Assembly: GCF_003390395.1 (NCBI RefSeq)
Contig: NZ_QUOV01000001.1
Span: 2,108,001-2,172,000, forward strand
Source: Thalassotalea euphylliae
Lineage (GTDB): Bacteria > Pseudomonadota > Gammaproteobacteria > Enterobacterales > Alteromonadaceae
DNA: 64,000 nt
Direction of reading: 5' to 3'
Part shown: piece by piece, positions 26,914-35,712 of the stretch
How the letters are laid out: the number at the start of each line of letters is the position of its first letter
Position numbering within the stretch: the stretch's first letter is position 1
Notes under the pieces: model-generated
What the model saw: the letters and a program-made list of their open reading frames with translations, nothing else
Databases searched by the model: none
What the model was told of the DNA's origin: nothing
Position numbers and translations under genes: made by a program

Positions 26914-28196
26914 AGCACATTGCAGTGATAGGCTCAGGAATTGCTGGCCTTACATCCGCTTACTTGTTATCCAAAAAACATCAAGTCAGCGTATTTGAAA
27001 AGAATGATTATATCGGCGGACATACCGCAACCATTGACGTGAACCACAAAGGTGAGCAATTAGCCATCGATACAGGTTTTATTGTGTTTAACAACAAAAC
27101 CTATCCTTTATTTTTACAATTGCTCGACGAAATTGGCGTTGGTAAACAAGAAACTGAAATGAGTTTCTCAGTACACAACTTACAAACTGGCTTTGAATAT
27201 AATGGTCACAACTTAAATACGCTATTTGCTCAGCGCCGCAATATCGTTAGACCTCGTTTCTGGCACCTTATTTCTGAAATCCTACGGTTTAACCGCCACT
27301 GCAAAGACTTACACACAAATGGCCTAAAAGATGATGGGCAAACACTTGGTGAATTTTTAGTTGAGCACAGCTATAGCCGCTTTTTCTGTGAACACTATAT
27401 TCTGCCGATGGGGGCTGCGATATGGTCAAGCTCCGTCGAAGAGATGGAAGCGTTTGAACTAAAGTTCTTTATTCGGTTTTTCCACAATCATGGGCTGCTT
27501 AATATTGCTGACAGACCTCAGTGGTATGTCATCCCTGGTGGTTCAAAACAATACATAGCGCCTTTAATCAATAGTTTTGCTGAAAACATTACGCTAAATG
27601 CCGATATTCAATCCGTTACTCGCCAAGAAAATAGCGTAACCTTACATTTTGGTAATGGTGATGAGCTTGAATTTGATGAAGTCGTTTTTGCCTGCCATTC
27701 TGACCAAGCGTTGGCGTTATTAGGTGATGCTAGTGCTGAAGAAAAACAAGTGCTAGGCGATATTCCGTATCAAGCCAATAGCGTAGTGTTGCACACAGAT
27801 ACAAAGTTGTTACCGAAACGCAAAAAAGCATGGGCAAGCTGGAATTACCAGTTAACCAGTAATCGAAGCCGCCCCGCAAGTGTTACGTATAACATGAATA
27901 TTTTGCAGGGCTTACAGGCAAAAAACACCTATTGTGTAACGCTTAATCAAGAAGAAGATATTAAGCCAGAGAAAATAATTCAAAAATTTGAATACCATCA
28001 TCCAGTGTTCAATCTCACCTCTATGGCAGCCCAACAAAACCGTTCACTCATTTGTGGGCAGCGAAACACTCACTTTGTGGGCGCCTATTGGTACAACGGA
28101 TTTCACGAAGATGGCGTACGCAGTGCTAATGACGTTGCCGAGCGCTTTGATTGCCAACTGCAATCTTCAGAGCATTTGAGCAAACTATATGGATAA
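26910..28196 (+). CDS. FAD-dependent oxidoreductase (amine-oxidase/desaturase-like)
   Basis: A 428-residue flavoprotein. The dinucleotide-binding motif is IAVIGSGIAGLTSAYLL at the N-terminus, followed by VFEKNDYIGGHTATI. The C-terminal region GAYWYNGFHEDGVRSA is typical of the NAD(P)-binding Rossmann/amine-oxidase family that accompanies cyclopropane-fatty-acid synthase and DUF1365 genes. In R. sphaeroides, products of the RpoE/ChrR regulon modify unsaturated fatty acids, including formation of furan fatty acids, so a lipid oxidation or desaturation role is a reasonable inference. The start is GTG with AAGGAG about 10 nt upstream, overlapping the SDR stop; it overlaps DUF1365 by 8 nt. Confidence 0.87.
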   Translation: MKHIAVIGSGIAGLTSAYLLSKKHQVSVFEKNDYIGGHTATIDVNHKGEQLAIDTGFIVFNNKTYPLFLQLLDEIGVGKQETEMSFSVHNLQTGFEYNGHNLNTLFAQRRNIVRPRFWHLISEILRFNRHCKDLHTNGLKDDGQTLGEFLVEHSYSRFFCEHYILPMGAAIWSSSVEEMEAFELKFFIRFFHNHGLLNIADRPQWYVIPGGSKQYIAPLINSFAENITLNADIQSVTRQENSVTLHFGNGDELEFDEVVFACHSDQALALLGDASAEEKQVLGDIPYQANSVVLHTDTKLLPKRKKAWASWNYQLTSNRSRPASVTYNMNILQGLQAKNTYCVTLNQEEDIKPEKIIQKFEYHHPVFNLTSMAAQQNRSLICGQRNTHFVGAYWYNGFHEDGVRSANDVAERFDCQLQSSEHLSKLYG

Positions 28197-29061
28197 AGAG
28201 TTGGCCGAAAGTTGCGACGGTAATGAAAATGGCGACGTAGATTCGAAACTAACGCCTACGCAAATTAGTAAGCTTTTTGTTGGCAATGTTCGACACCGCA
28301 GATTTTCACCTAAGCCCCATAGTTTCAACTACTCCCTTTATATGCTGGGATTGGATGTTGATCAAGTGACCAGTAGTGATAGTAGCTCTTCCGTATTTAG
28401 CAAACTATATGGTACGCAATGGTATAAGCCTTTGCGTTTTAAACAAGAAGATTATTTACGCGGTGAACCAGGCGACTTAAAACAACGTATTATTAACAAA
28501 ATTAGTACTTTAGGCGGACATGATTCGATAAATAAAGTGATCATGCTGGTGCAAGTTCGGTGTTTTGGTTTGTATTTTAGTCCCGCAAATTTTTATTTTG
28601 CGTATTCAAATCAAGGCAATTGTTTGTACATGTTGGTGGAAGTCAGTAACACGCCTTGGAACAAAAGACACTATTACCTTGTTGATATGGCAAATATAAC
28701 GCCGACAGAAAAAGACTTTCATGTGTCGCCATTTATGGACTTAGCGATGCAATATCACTGGCGAGTATCACCTCCAAATTTAACAGAACAGGTTGACACT
28801 AAGCCAATAAAATCGGATAAACAAGATAAGCTATTGATACACATTGAAAATATTTCTCATCAACAGGAAAAATTATTCGATGCAACTCTGGCGTTAACAG
28901 GGCTACCAATAAACAGCAAAAACTTAATGTCTGTAATGCGACGGTTTCCTGCGATGACGTTAACCGTTGTCACAGGCATATACGTACAAGCGCTTAAGCT
29001 TTTTATCAAACGCATTCCGTTTGTCCCATATCAACGCAAAGCGCAAAAACAAGAATTGTAA
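28189..29061 (+). CDS. DUF1365 family protein
   Basis: A 290-residue protein assigned to DUF1365. Visible family blocks are VRHRRFSPKPHSFNYSLYML near the N-terminus (the RH-F-P-H-F-Y pattern), NFYFAYSNQGNCLYMLVEVSNTPW in the middle and FHVSPFMDLAMQYHWRV further on. It is nearly always encoded between the FAD oxidoreductase and the cyclopropane-fatty-acid synthase and presumably works with them on membrane lipids; no activity is known to me. The ATG overlaps the preceding stop by 8 nt. The short leader of about 25 acidic residues before the conserved part is unusual but harmless. Confidence 0.85.
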   Translation: MDKELAESCDGNENGDVDSKLTPTQISKLFVGNVRHRRFSPKPHSFNYSLYMLGLDVDQVTSSDSSSSVFSKLYGTQWYKPLRFKQEDYLRGEPGDLKQRIINKISTLGGHDSINKVIMLVQVRCFGLYFSPANFYFAYSNQGNCLYMLVEVSNTPWNKRHYYLVDMANITPTEKDFHVSPFMDLAMQYHWRVSPPNLTEQVDTKPIKSDKQDKLLIHIENISHQQEKLFDATLALTGLPINSKNLMSVMRRFPAMTLTVVTGIYVQALKLFIKRIPFVPYQRKAQKQEL

Positions 29062-29132
29062 ACGCCTATCTGCTCAATGAACTTATAAGCGTTAACTAAA
29101 AAATATCACAACGATAGATATATCAGGAGAAT

Positions 29133-30383
29133 ATGGTGGAAAACGTTGCCTCACAATTAGAAAAAACAACAAGTTTTTCGCATTCCAAATTTCAGGATTG
29201 GATTAATCAACGTTGTCGACAAATAATATTTAAAATATTTAATCAATTGCCTGATAGTCAATTGGTCATTATTGAAGGCGATCAACAATTCCAATTCGGT
29301 AAGCTAAGCGAACATTCGCCACTTTCAGCAACAATCGAAGTGAAAAATCCAAGTACCTACAGCGCGTTAGTGAAAAACGGTAGTATTGGCGCTGCCGAAG
29401 CTTATATTGCTGGGCACTGGGATACCACAAATCTAACTGATCTTATTCGCGTATTTGCCCGTGCACAACACGTTACCGATCGATTCGAAAAATACGTTAG
29501 CTGGCTTACCAAACTAAAAAATCAGTGGTTTCATTTTAACAATCGCAATTCACATAGCGGTTCTAAGAAAAACATACTCGCGCACTATGACCTAGGGAAT
29601 GAGCTATATACTCGCTTTCTCGATAAAGAAATGATGTATTCATCGGCAATTTATCCAAGTGGTGAATCGTCACTTGAGCAGGCACAGCTTAATAAGCTGA
29701 AACTAATCTGTGAACGCCTTGAACTAACCGCAGACGATCACTTGTTAGAAATAGGTACAGGGTGGGGTGGTTTAGCGATATACGCAGCGACTCATTACGG
29801 CTGCAAAGTAACTACCACGACGATATCTGATGCCCAATTTGAATATGCTAAAAATCGCGTAGATTCGCTGGGCTTGGGTGAACAAATAACACTGTTAAAG
29901 AAAGACTACCGCTTGCTAACTGGTGAGTTCGACAAGCTAGTCTCCATTGAAATGATAGAAGCGGTCGGTTATCGCTATATGGACAGTTTTTTTGAACAAA
30001 TCAATCAGCGATTAAAGCCTGGTGGTAAAATGTTGATTCAAGCGATTACAATAGCGGATCAGCGATTTGATCATTATTTGAATAATGTAGACTTTATTCA
30101 GCGTTATATCTTCCCCGGTGGTTTTTTACCGTCGATAGAGCTTATGGCAAGTAAAATTCGCTCACAAACTTCGTTAGTTATCGATGGGTTACACGACATT
30201 GGTATTGATTACGCTAAAACCTTAGCTGATTGGCGTGAACGCTTTCTCGCCTCATGGCCGGAATTACAAACCTTTGGCTATGATGAAAAGTTCAAACGCT
30301 TGTGGTTGTTTTATTTAGGCTACTGCGAGGGGGCATTTTTAGAGCGTTCAACCAGTACAGTCCACTTGATCGCCAGAAAGTAA
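29133..30383 (+). CDS. cfa: Cyclopropane-fatty-acyl-phospholipid synthase family methyltransferase
   Basis: This enzyme transfers a methyl(ene) group from S-adenosylmethionine to double bonds of membrane phospholipid acyl chains. The protein has 416 residues. A lipid-binding N-terminal domain is followed by AHYDLGNELYTRFLDKEMMYSS, the SAM site LEIGTGWGGLAIYAATHYG and FIQRYIFPGGFLPS, all CFA-synthase signatures. AGGAGA (29124-29129) supports the start. As the terminal gene of the sigma-chrR cluster it may be a true cyclopropane synthase or a relative that methylates vaccenate on the way to furan fatty acids; sequence reading cannot decide. A hairpin follows 54 nt later. Confidence 0.92.
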   Translation: MVENVASQLEKTTSFSHSKFQDWINQRCRQIIFKIFNQLPDSQLVIIEGDQQFQFGKLSEHSPLSATIEVKNPSTYSALVKNGSIGAAEAYIAGHWDTTNLTDLIRVFARAQHVTDRFEKYVSWLTKLKNQWFHFNNRNSHSGSKKNILAHYDLGNELYTRFLDKEMMYSSAIYPSGESSLEQAQLNKLKLICERLELTADDHLLEIGTGWGGLAIYAATHYGCKVTTTTISDAQFEYAKNRVDSLGLGEQITLLKKDYRLLTGEFDKLVSIEMIEAVGYRYMDSFFEQINQRLKPGGKMLIQAITIADQRFDHYLNNVDFIQRYIFPGGFLPSIELMASKIRSQTSLVIDGLHDIGIDYAKTLADWRERFLASWPELQTFGYDEKFKRLWLFYLGYCEGAFLERSTSTVHLIARK

Positions 30384-30436
30384 AAAGCTTCCGTTTAACA
30401 CCATTTATTTCAACTCTCTTTCGCAATAAGTGTGGT

Positions 30437-30457
30437 GCGACTATTTTTGATAGTCGC
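30437..30457 (+). terminator. Hairpin after the CFA-synthase gene
   Basis: A perfect 8-bp stem GCGACTAT/ATAGTCGC (30437-30444 and 30450-30457) with loop TTTTG. The sequence after it (TTACTGCTACTTT) is only mildly T-rich, so termination is probable but not certain. Confidence 0.5.
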
Positions 30458-30842
30458 TTACTGCTACTTTGAATCGATACTAGTCAGCTACGTAGCAATG
30501 AAGAATAAACAGTTAAGAATGATGATAGCTAAAACCGGATAAAGTAGCGTTCAGTTAAGCGATAAATCTCTAATTAGTATAATCGTAGAGATATTAAACT
30601 AATGAGAGATTTATTGCTCTCTAGCAATACACAGCATTTTTTGAAATGGTTTTGGGAACTGTTGTTTTTCAAAATAAAGCTGACAGTTTTGTCACTTATT
30701 TATAAAACTTTTAACACTTATTTGATTTCTAACGTCAAAGAATTTGCTTGCGGATGCTCTTATTTTATCAAGAGCGAATCGACGACTTATCGTCTTTAAG
30801 GTGGCTTTTAACATTAGGTATATTTTATAACGTTAAAAAAAT
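30458..30842. other. AT-rich region with small hairpins, no convincing gene
   Basis: Between the CFA hairpin and the tRNA lies an AT-rich stretch. It holds a 15-bp inverted repeat with one mismatch, TAAATCTCTAATTAG (30563-30577) and CTAATGAGAGATTTA (30599-30613). Smaller hairpins are GCTCTT/AAGAGC (about 30755-30774) and GACGA/TCGTC (about 30780-30795). A 65-codon frame at 30602-30799 lacks a ribosome-binding site and protein-like composition. A small RNA is possible but not supported by a clear promoter and terminator pair. Confidence 0.45.
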
Positions 30843-30919
<77 letters not shown>

Positions 30920-31264
30920 CCAAGTATAGTAACTGTTTATGCTGGTCGGTTACCGACGACCTGCGAACTTGCAACATATGTTAGTTGCTTGTTCTTGGAA
31001 GCGAGGCGTATGTTAAGTAGACTTAACTTAGTTTGCAACTAGTTTTATCAAAAAAGCTGTCGTTAGTGCGATTAATGAACGTTACGAGTGCAATCTGAGC
31101 ATAATTTGAACGCATGGTGTTGCTTCACTCTAAATTCACGCTACAGTTCGCAAGTTGTATCCATTTGCTCATGTTATTAGATCATCAGGTATTTGCCCAA
31201 GTGACTATCCCGTCTAGCCTAGTTTGTTTATAATTGCCGCCACTTTTATCTCTAGGCTTTCCTT
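30920..31264. other. Spacer between the tRNA and rlmKL
   Basis: No gene is seen in these 345 bp. Small symmetric elements are present: GTCGGT-T-ACCGAC (30945-30957), AACATATGTT near 30972 and GTTAAGT-AG-ACTTAAC (31012-31027). The promoter of the minus-strand tRNA and that of rlmKL must lie here, but neither has boxes I can assign with confidence. Confidence 0.5.
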
Positions 31265-33394
31265 ATGTATCAATTTTTAGCGTTAACTTCTCCGGGTATT
31301 GAAATTTTATTGGTGGATGAAATCCAACAATTAGGTGGAAGCAACGTGGTGCAAAAGCCTGAAGGTGTATATTTTACTGCCGAGCTTGAGCAAGCTTATC
31401 ACATCGTTTTATGGACACGTTTAGCAAGTCGTGTGTTGCTGAAATTAAGTGAAGGCGACGTACAAAACAAAGATGACTTATACCAAGCTGCGAAAGCGGT
31501 TGAGTGGGATGATTGTTTTTCACCTGAGCATTCTTTTGCTATTGATTTTGTCGGTAAAAGCCGTGAAATACGCAACAGTCAGTTTGGCGGTTTAACGGTA
31601 AAAGATGCCATCGTCGATTACTTTAGAGAAAACGATTTAGATCGCCCCTCAGTCAGTAAACAAGATCCTGATATTCGAATTCAAGCACGACTATTAAAAG
31701 GGCAAGTAAGCTTTTACCTAGACTTCTCAGGACGCGGTTTATTCCAGCGTGGCTACCGTAAAGACAGTGGCGCTGCGCCATTAAAAGAAAACCTAGCTGC
31801 CGCAATGGTGATCCGCTCAGGTTGGTTAGATGATACTAGCCGCCCATTAGTTGACCCTATGTGTGGTTCAGGTACAGTGTTAATCGAAGCTGTTGGCCTT
31901 GCGACCAAACAAGCGCCAGGCTTAGAGCGCGAATATTGGGGCTTTGAACACTGGTTCGGTCATGATGACGCTTTATGGCAACAAGCATTTGATAGCGCCA
32001 ACCAAGCATCAATCGAAAATTTCTCAAACTTTACTGGCAAGGTATATGGTAGTGATATTGACAGCCGAGTCGTTAATACCGCTAAACAAAATGCTCGTAA
32101 AGCCGGTATTTCTGACCTAATTGAATTTAGCTGCAAAGATGCAGGTAAGATCAACAATGTATTTTCAAAACCAGGTGTAATGTTGTTTAACCCGCCATAT
32201 GGTGAGCGTATTGGTGAATTACCAGAACTAGTCGAGCTATTTGGCGAGTTCGGTGGCAAACTAAAACAGCAATATGCCAATTGGCGAGTATCGATTTTAA
32301 CGGCAAATACAGAATTGTTGTCTTTATTAAAACTGGCGACGAGTAAACGCTATAAATTTAAAAATGGTCCGTTAGATTGTTTGTTAGCGATTTACGATTT
32401 AGATGAAAAGCAGTTAGCGAAAGATAGCCTGCACGGCAGTGTTGATCTCAGTCAACAGCCATCTGATTTTGCCAACCGTTTAAAGAAAAACCTAAAGGCG
32501 TTAAAAGGTTGGGTAAAATCAGAGAATATTGAGTGTTTCCGTTGTTATGATGCTGATATTCCTGAATACAATGTCGCGGTTGATGTCTATCAGGACTATT
32601 TAGTCATCCAAGAATACGCGGCACCTGCCAAAATTGCGCCTGAAAAAGTCGCGAAACGACTACAGGAAGTTTTATTCTGGGCGCCAAAGGTTACAGAAAT
32701 AGAAACCAGTAAAGTCGTGCTAAAAACGCGTCAAAAGCAAAAGGGCAGCAATCAGTACAACAAACTGAATAAAAAGAACCAAGCTTTAGTAGTGAACGAG
32801 CACGGTGCTAAACTGAAAGTGAATCTATGGGATTACCTAGATACTGGCCTGTTCCTAGATCACCGAAAAACAAGACAAATTGTTGCGAAATGGGCGAAAG
32901 ATAAAAGCTTACTAAATTTGTTTGCCTACACTGGGTCAGTGTCTGTACAAGCGGCTTTGCATGGCGCAGAAAAAGTTACCACGGTAGATATGTCAAACAC
33001 TTACTTAAACTGGGCACAAGAGAACTTTGCCTTAAACCAGTTAGTGAGCCACAAATATGAGTTTATCCAAGCAGACTGTTTAAACTGGCTAAAAGAAAAT
33101 ACTGATAAGTACCAACGCATTTTTATCGACCCACCAACGTTTTCAAACTCAAAACGCATGGAAGATGCCTTTGATGTGCAACGTGACCATATTGCCATGA
33201 TAACAGACGCACTTGGTTCGTTAACTGACGACGGCGAAATTATGTTCACCAACAATAAGCGCAATTTTAAAATCGATGTAGACGCACTTGCAGAGCTTGG
33301 TTTACAAGCTCAAAATCTGACGGACAAAACACGCGATAAAGATTTTGCTCGTAATAAGCATATTCATAATAGCTGGTTGATCACACGCAAGTAG
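31265..33394 (+). CDS. rlmL: RlmKL, bifunctional 23S rRNA (G2445/G2069) methyltransferase
   Basis: A fused enzyme with two SAM-dependent methyltransferases acting on 23S rRNA: N2-methylation of G2445 by the RlmL half and N7-methylation of G2069 by the RlmK half. The length of 709 residues matches the E. coli fusion. An N-terminal THUMP domain (about 1-155) precedes the first methyltransferase, with DPMCGSGTVLIEA and NPPYGERIG. The second has LFAYTGSVSVQAALHGA and FIDPPTFSNSKRM. The ATG follows a TCTCTAGGCTTTCC leader without a strong ribosome-binding site. The gene begins a run of four co-oriented genes to 37.5 kb. Confidence 0.95.
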   Translation: MYQFLALTSPGIEILLVDEIQQLGGSNVVQKPEGVYFTAELEQAYHIVLWTRLASRVLLKLSEGDVQNKDDLYQAAKAVEWDDCFSPEHSFAIDFVGKSREIRNSQFGGLTVKDAIVDYFRENDLDRPSVSKQDPDIRIQARLLKGQVSFYLDFSGRGLFQRGYRKDSGAAPLKENLAAAMVIRSGWLDDTSRPLVDPMCGSGTVLIEAVGLATKQAPGLEREYWGFEHWFGHDDALWQQAFDSANQASIENFSNFTGKVYGSDIDSRVVNTAKQNARKAGISDLIEFSCKDAGKINNVFSKPGVMLFNPPYGERIGELPELVELFGEFGGKLKQQYANWRVSILTANTELLSLLKLATSKRYKFKNGPLDCLLAIYDLDEKQLAKDSLHGSVDLSQQPSDFANRLKKNLKALKGWVKSENIECFRCYDADIPEYNVAVDVYQDYLVIQEYAAPAKIAPEKVAKRLQEVLFWAPKVTEIETSKVVLKTRQKQKGSNQYNKLNKKNQALVVNEHGAKLKVNLWDYLDTGLFLDHRKTRQIVAKWAKDKSLLNLFAYTGSVSVQAALHGAEKVTTVDMSNTYLNWAQENFALNQLVSHKYEFIQADCLNWLKENTDKYQRIFIDPPTFSNSKRMEDAFDVQRDHIAMITDALGSLTDDGEIMFTNNKRNFKIDVDALAELGLQAQNLTDKTRDKDFARNKHIHNSWLITRK

Positions 33395-33450
33395 ACTGGA
33401 TAAGAGTAGATTTCATAGGCAATGAACAGCAAACAACAAACAGCAAATAA

Positions 33451-33711
33451 ATGATGATAGAACACGGATTTATTTTATATGGCAGTGAAGGCTGCCATTT
33501 GTGCGAAGATGCACTTGCACTGTGTCAGCAATTACCCATGCCAGTGATGTTAACAATAGTAGATATTGTTGATGAAGAAGATTTGGTTGAAGCTTACGGT
33601 CAGCATATACCAGTAATGCAACGCGACATTGACGGCAAAGAGCTATTTTGGCCATTTGACCTTGAACAACTGACGCAATTTGTTGCCCAAGGTATAGCTT
33701 TAGAAAGCTAA
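33451..33711 (+). CDS. Glutaredoxin-like thiol-disulfide protein
   Basis: An 86-residue protein of the small glutaredoxin-like family (DUF836). The thioredoxin-fold start FILYGSEGCHLCEDALAL contains a CxxC pair at C15 and C18, followed by a cis-proline region HIPVMQRD. It probably reduces or shuttles disulfides; the partner is unknown. A second ATG directly follows the first, so the start could be 33454. It lies between rlmKL and uup, an arrangement seen in several gammaproteobacteria, though the functional link is unclear. Confidence 0.85.
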   Translation: MMIEHGFILYGSEGCHLCEDALALCQQLPMPVMLTIVDIVDEEDLVEAYGQHIPVMQRDIDGKELFWPFDLEQLTQFVAQGIALES

Positions 33712-33784
33712 GCAACAGATAAACCAATATCACTTAAATAACTAGAAATAAATATAAATAGCGAGAAAGAGTAGTAATAACCCC

Positions 33785-35692
33785 ATGGAATTAATTCGTA
33801 TAACCAATGCTGAACTTGCTTTTGGCGATGCAAAAATTCTCGATGATGCTGATCTAAGAATCAACCAAGGCGAACGTGTGTGTTTGGTTGGCCGCAATGG
33901 TGCTGGCAAATCTTCGCTATTAAAAATAGTCAGTGGCCGTCAGCAACTCGATGATGGTCAGTTGACTTTTTCGAACGATATTCGCATTGCTATGCTCGAG
34001 CAAGATCCACCGCAAACTTGCGACAAAACCGTTTTCGATTATGTTTCTGAAGGCTTGCATGCCAATGCAGAGTTAATAAAACAATATCATCAGTTAGTTA
34101 CACTAGTTGCCGAACAACCGAGTGAGAAAAACTTAGATGCTTTGGCGAATGTTCAGCAGCAGTTAGAACAAGCGAATGCGTGGCAAGATGAACAGCGCAT
34201 TGAACAAGTGTTAAGTACCTTAGCACTTGATGCGGATAAAACGGTTGATCAACTCTCTGGTGGTTGGCTCAGAAAACTTGCCTTAGCCAAGGCCTTAGTA
34301 ACTAACCCAGATGTTTTATTGCTTGATGAACCAACAAACCACTTGGATATTGACAGTGTTCTATGGCTAGAGCAATTTTTGAAAAACTTTGCTGGTACTA
34401 TTGTATTTATTAGCCATGACCGTGCATTTATCCGCCGTTTATCTACCCGCATTGTTGATTTAGATCGCGGGCAGCTAACGAGCTATCCCGGTGATTACGA
34501 TAAGTATGTCGAACAAAAGCAGCATGACTTGCAAGTAGAAGCGCAGCAAAATGCGTTGTTCGATAAAAAGCTTGCGGAAGAAGAAGCTTGGATTCGTCAA
34601 GGTATTAAAGCGCGCCGTACCCGCAATGAAGGGCGAGTGCGTGCACTTGAACGCTTACGTGTTGAGCGTAAACAACGCCGAGACTTAAAATCGCAAGGGG
34701 ATATCGAAATATCTAGCGGCGATCGCTCAGGCAAGCTGGTTTTTGAAGCACAAGATACTTCAATTGCCTTTGGCGATAAACGCGTGATTAATCATTTAAA
34801 CCTGCTTGTCAGCCGAGGCGATCGCTTAGCGTTAATTGGTGCTAATGGCACAGGTAAATCGACGCTAATTAAGCTGTTGATGGAACAACTTAAACCTACA
34901 TCAGGTAAGGTACGCGTTGGTGTTAACCTAGATATTGCTTATTTTGATCAGCATCGCGAACAGCTAGACCCAAATAAAACCGTGCAAGACACGGTTGCTG
35001 ATGGTAAGCAGGAAGTCACGTTAAATGGCCGCAGTCGTCATGTGCTGGGTTATTTGCAAGACTTCTTGTTCAGCCCCAAACGCGCGCGTACGCCAGTAAG
35101 GGCATTATCTGGTGGTGAGAAAAACCGCCTGTTACTCGCCCGATTATTTTTACGTCCAAGCAATTTGTTGATTCTCGATGAGCCAACCAATGATTTGGAT
35201 ATTGAAACTTTAGAACTTTTAGAAGAAGTTGTTGCCAACTATAACGGTACTGTTGTGTTGGTGAGTCATGACCGTGACTTCGTGAACAACTGTGTTAATA
35301 CCTGTCTGTATTTTGATGGCAGTGGCCATATTGAGCAAATTGTCGGCGGTTACGACGACGTTGATCAATACCTTGCCTACAAGGCGGCACAACGAAAAGC
35401 CCATGAAGAACAATTAAAACCTACGCAAACTGCTGAAAAGCCAAAACAAAAGCAAGATAAACCGGCCGCTAAGAAAAAATTATCTTATAAAGAGGCAAGA
35501 GAGCTTGAAGCTTTGCCGGAGGAAATAGATAATCTGGAGTCATTAATTGGTGAGTTACAAGATCAGGTTAACCAACCTGACTTTTTTAGCCAAGACACAG
35601 CAACAACTCAGAAAATATTGAACCAGCTGCAAGAAAGTGAGTCAAAGCTCGAAGCTGCTTACGACAGGTGGCAAGAGTTAGATGAAAAATAA
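33785..35692 (+). CDS. uup: Uup, ABC-F family ATPase
   Basis: A cytosolic ABC-F protein of 635 residues with two ATP-binding cassettes and no membrane domain. The family acts on ribosomes, and Uup in E. coli affects transposon precise excision and ribosome function. Walker A motifs are GRNGAGKSS and GANGTGKST, signature motifs LSGGWLRKLALA and LSGGEKNRLLLA, and Walker B motifs LLLDEPTNHLDI and LILDEPTNDLDI. The linker contains the charged KARRTRNEGRVRALERLR helix, and a C-terminal coiled coil (about 560-635) is typical of Uup. The DUF3466 gene starts 20 nt later. Confidence 0.95.
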   Translation: MELIRITNAELAFGDAKILDDADLRINQGERVCLVGRNGAGKSSLLKIVSGRQQLDDGQLTFSNDIRIAMLEQDPPQTCDKTVFDYVSEGLHANAELIKQYHQLVTLVAEQPSEKNLDALANVQQQLEQANAWQDEQRIEQVLSTLALDADKTVDQLSGGWLRKLALAKALVTNPDVLLLDEPTNHLDIDSVLWLEQFLKNFAGTIVFISHDRAFIRRLSTRIVDLDRGQLTSYPGDYDKYVEQKQHDLQVEAQQNALFDKKLAEEEAWIRQGIKARRTRNEGRVRALERLRVERKQRRDLKSQGDIEISSGDRSGKLVFEAQDTSIAFGDKRVINHLNLLVSRGDRLALIGANGTGKSTLIKLLMEQLKPTSGKVRVGVNLDIAYFDQHREQLDPNKTVQDTVADGKQEVTLNGRSRHVLGYLQDFLFSPKRARTPVRALSGGEKNRLLLARLFLRPSNLLILDEPTNDLDIETLELLEEVVANYNGTVVLVSHDRDFVNNCVNTCLYFDGSGHIEQIVGGYDDVDQYLAYKAAQRKAHEEQLKPTQTAEKPKQKQDKPAAKKKLSYKEARELEALPEEIDNLESLIGELQDQVNQPDFFSQDTATTQKILNQLQESESKLEAAYDRWQELDEK

Positions 35693-35712
35693 TAAGTGAG
35701 ATAAGTAGTTAG

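Noticed and set aside
30602..30799. 65-codon frame between the CFA-synthase and tRNA genes
   Set aside because: No ribosome-binding site, odd composition, and it starts inside the right arm of an inverted repeat; treated as non-coding.
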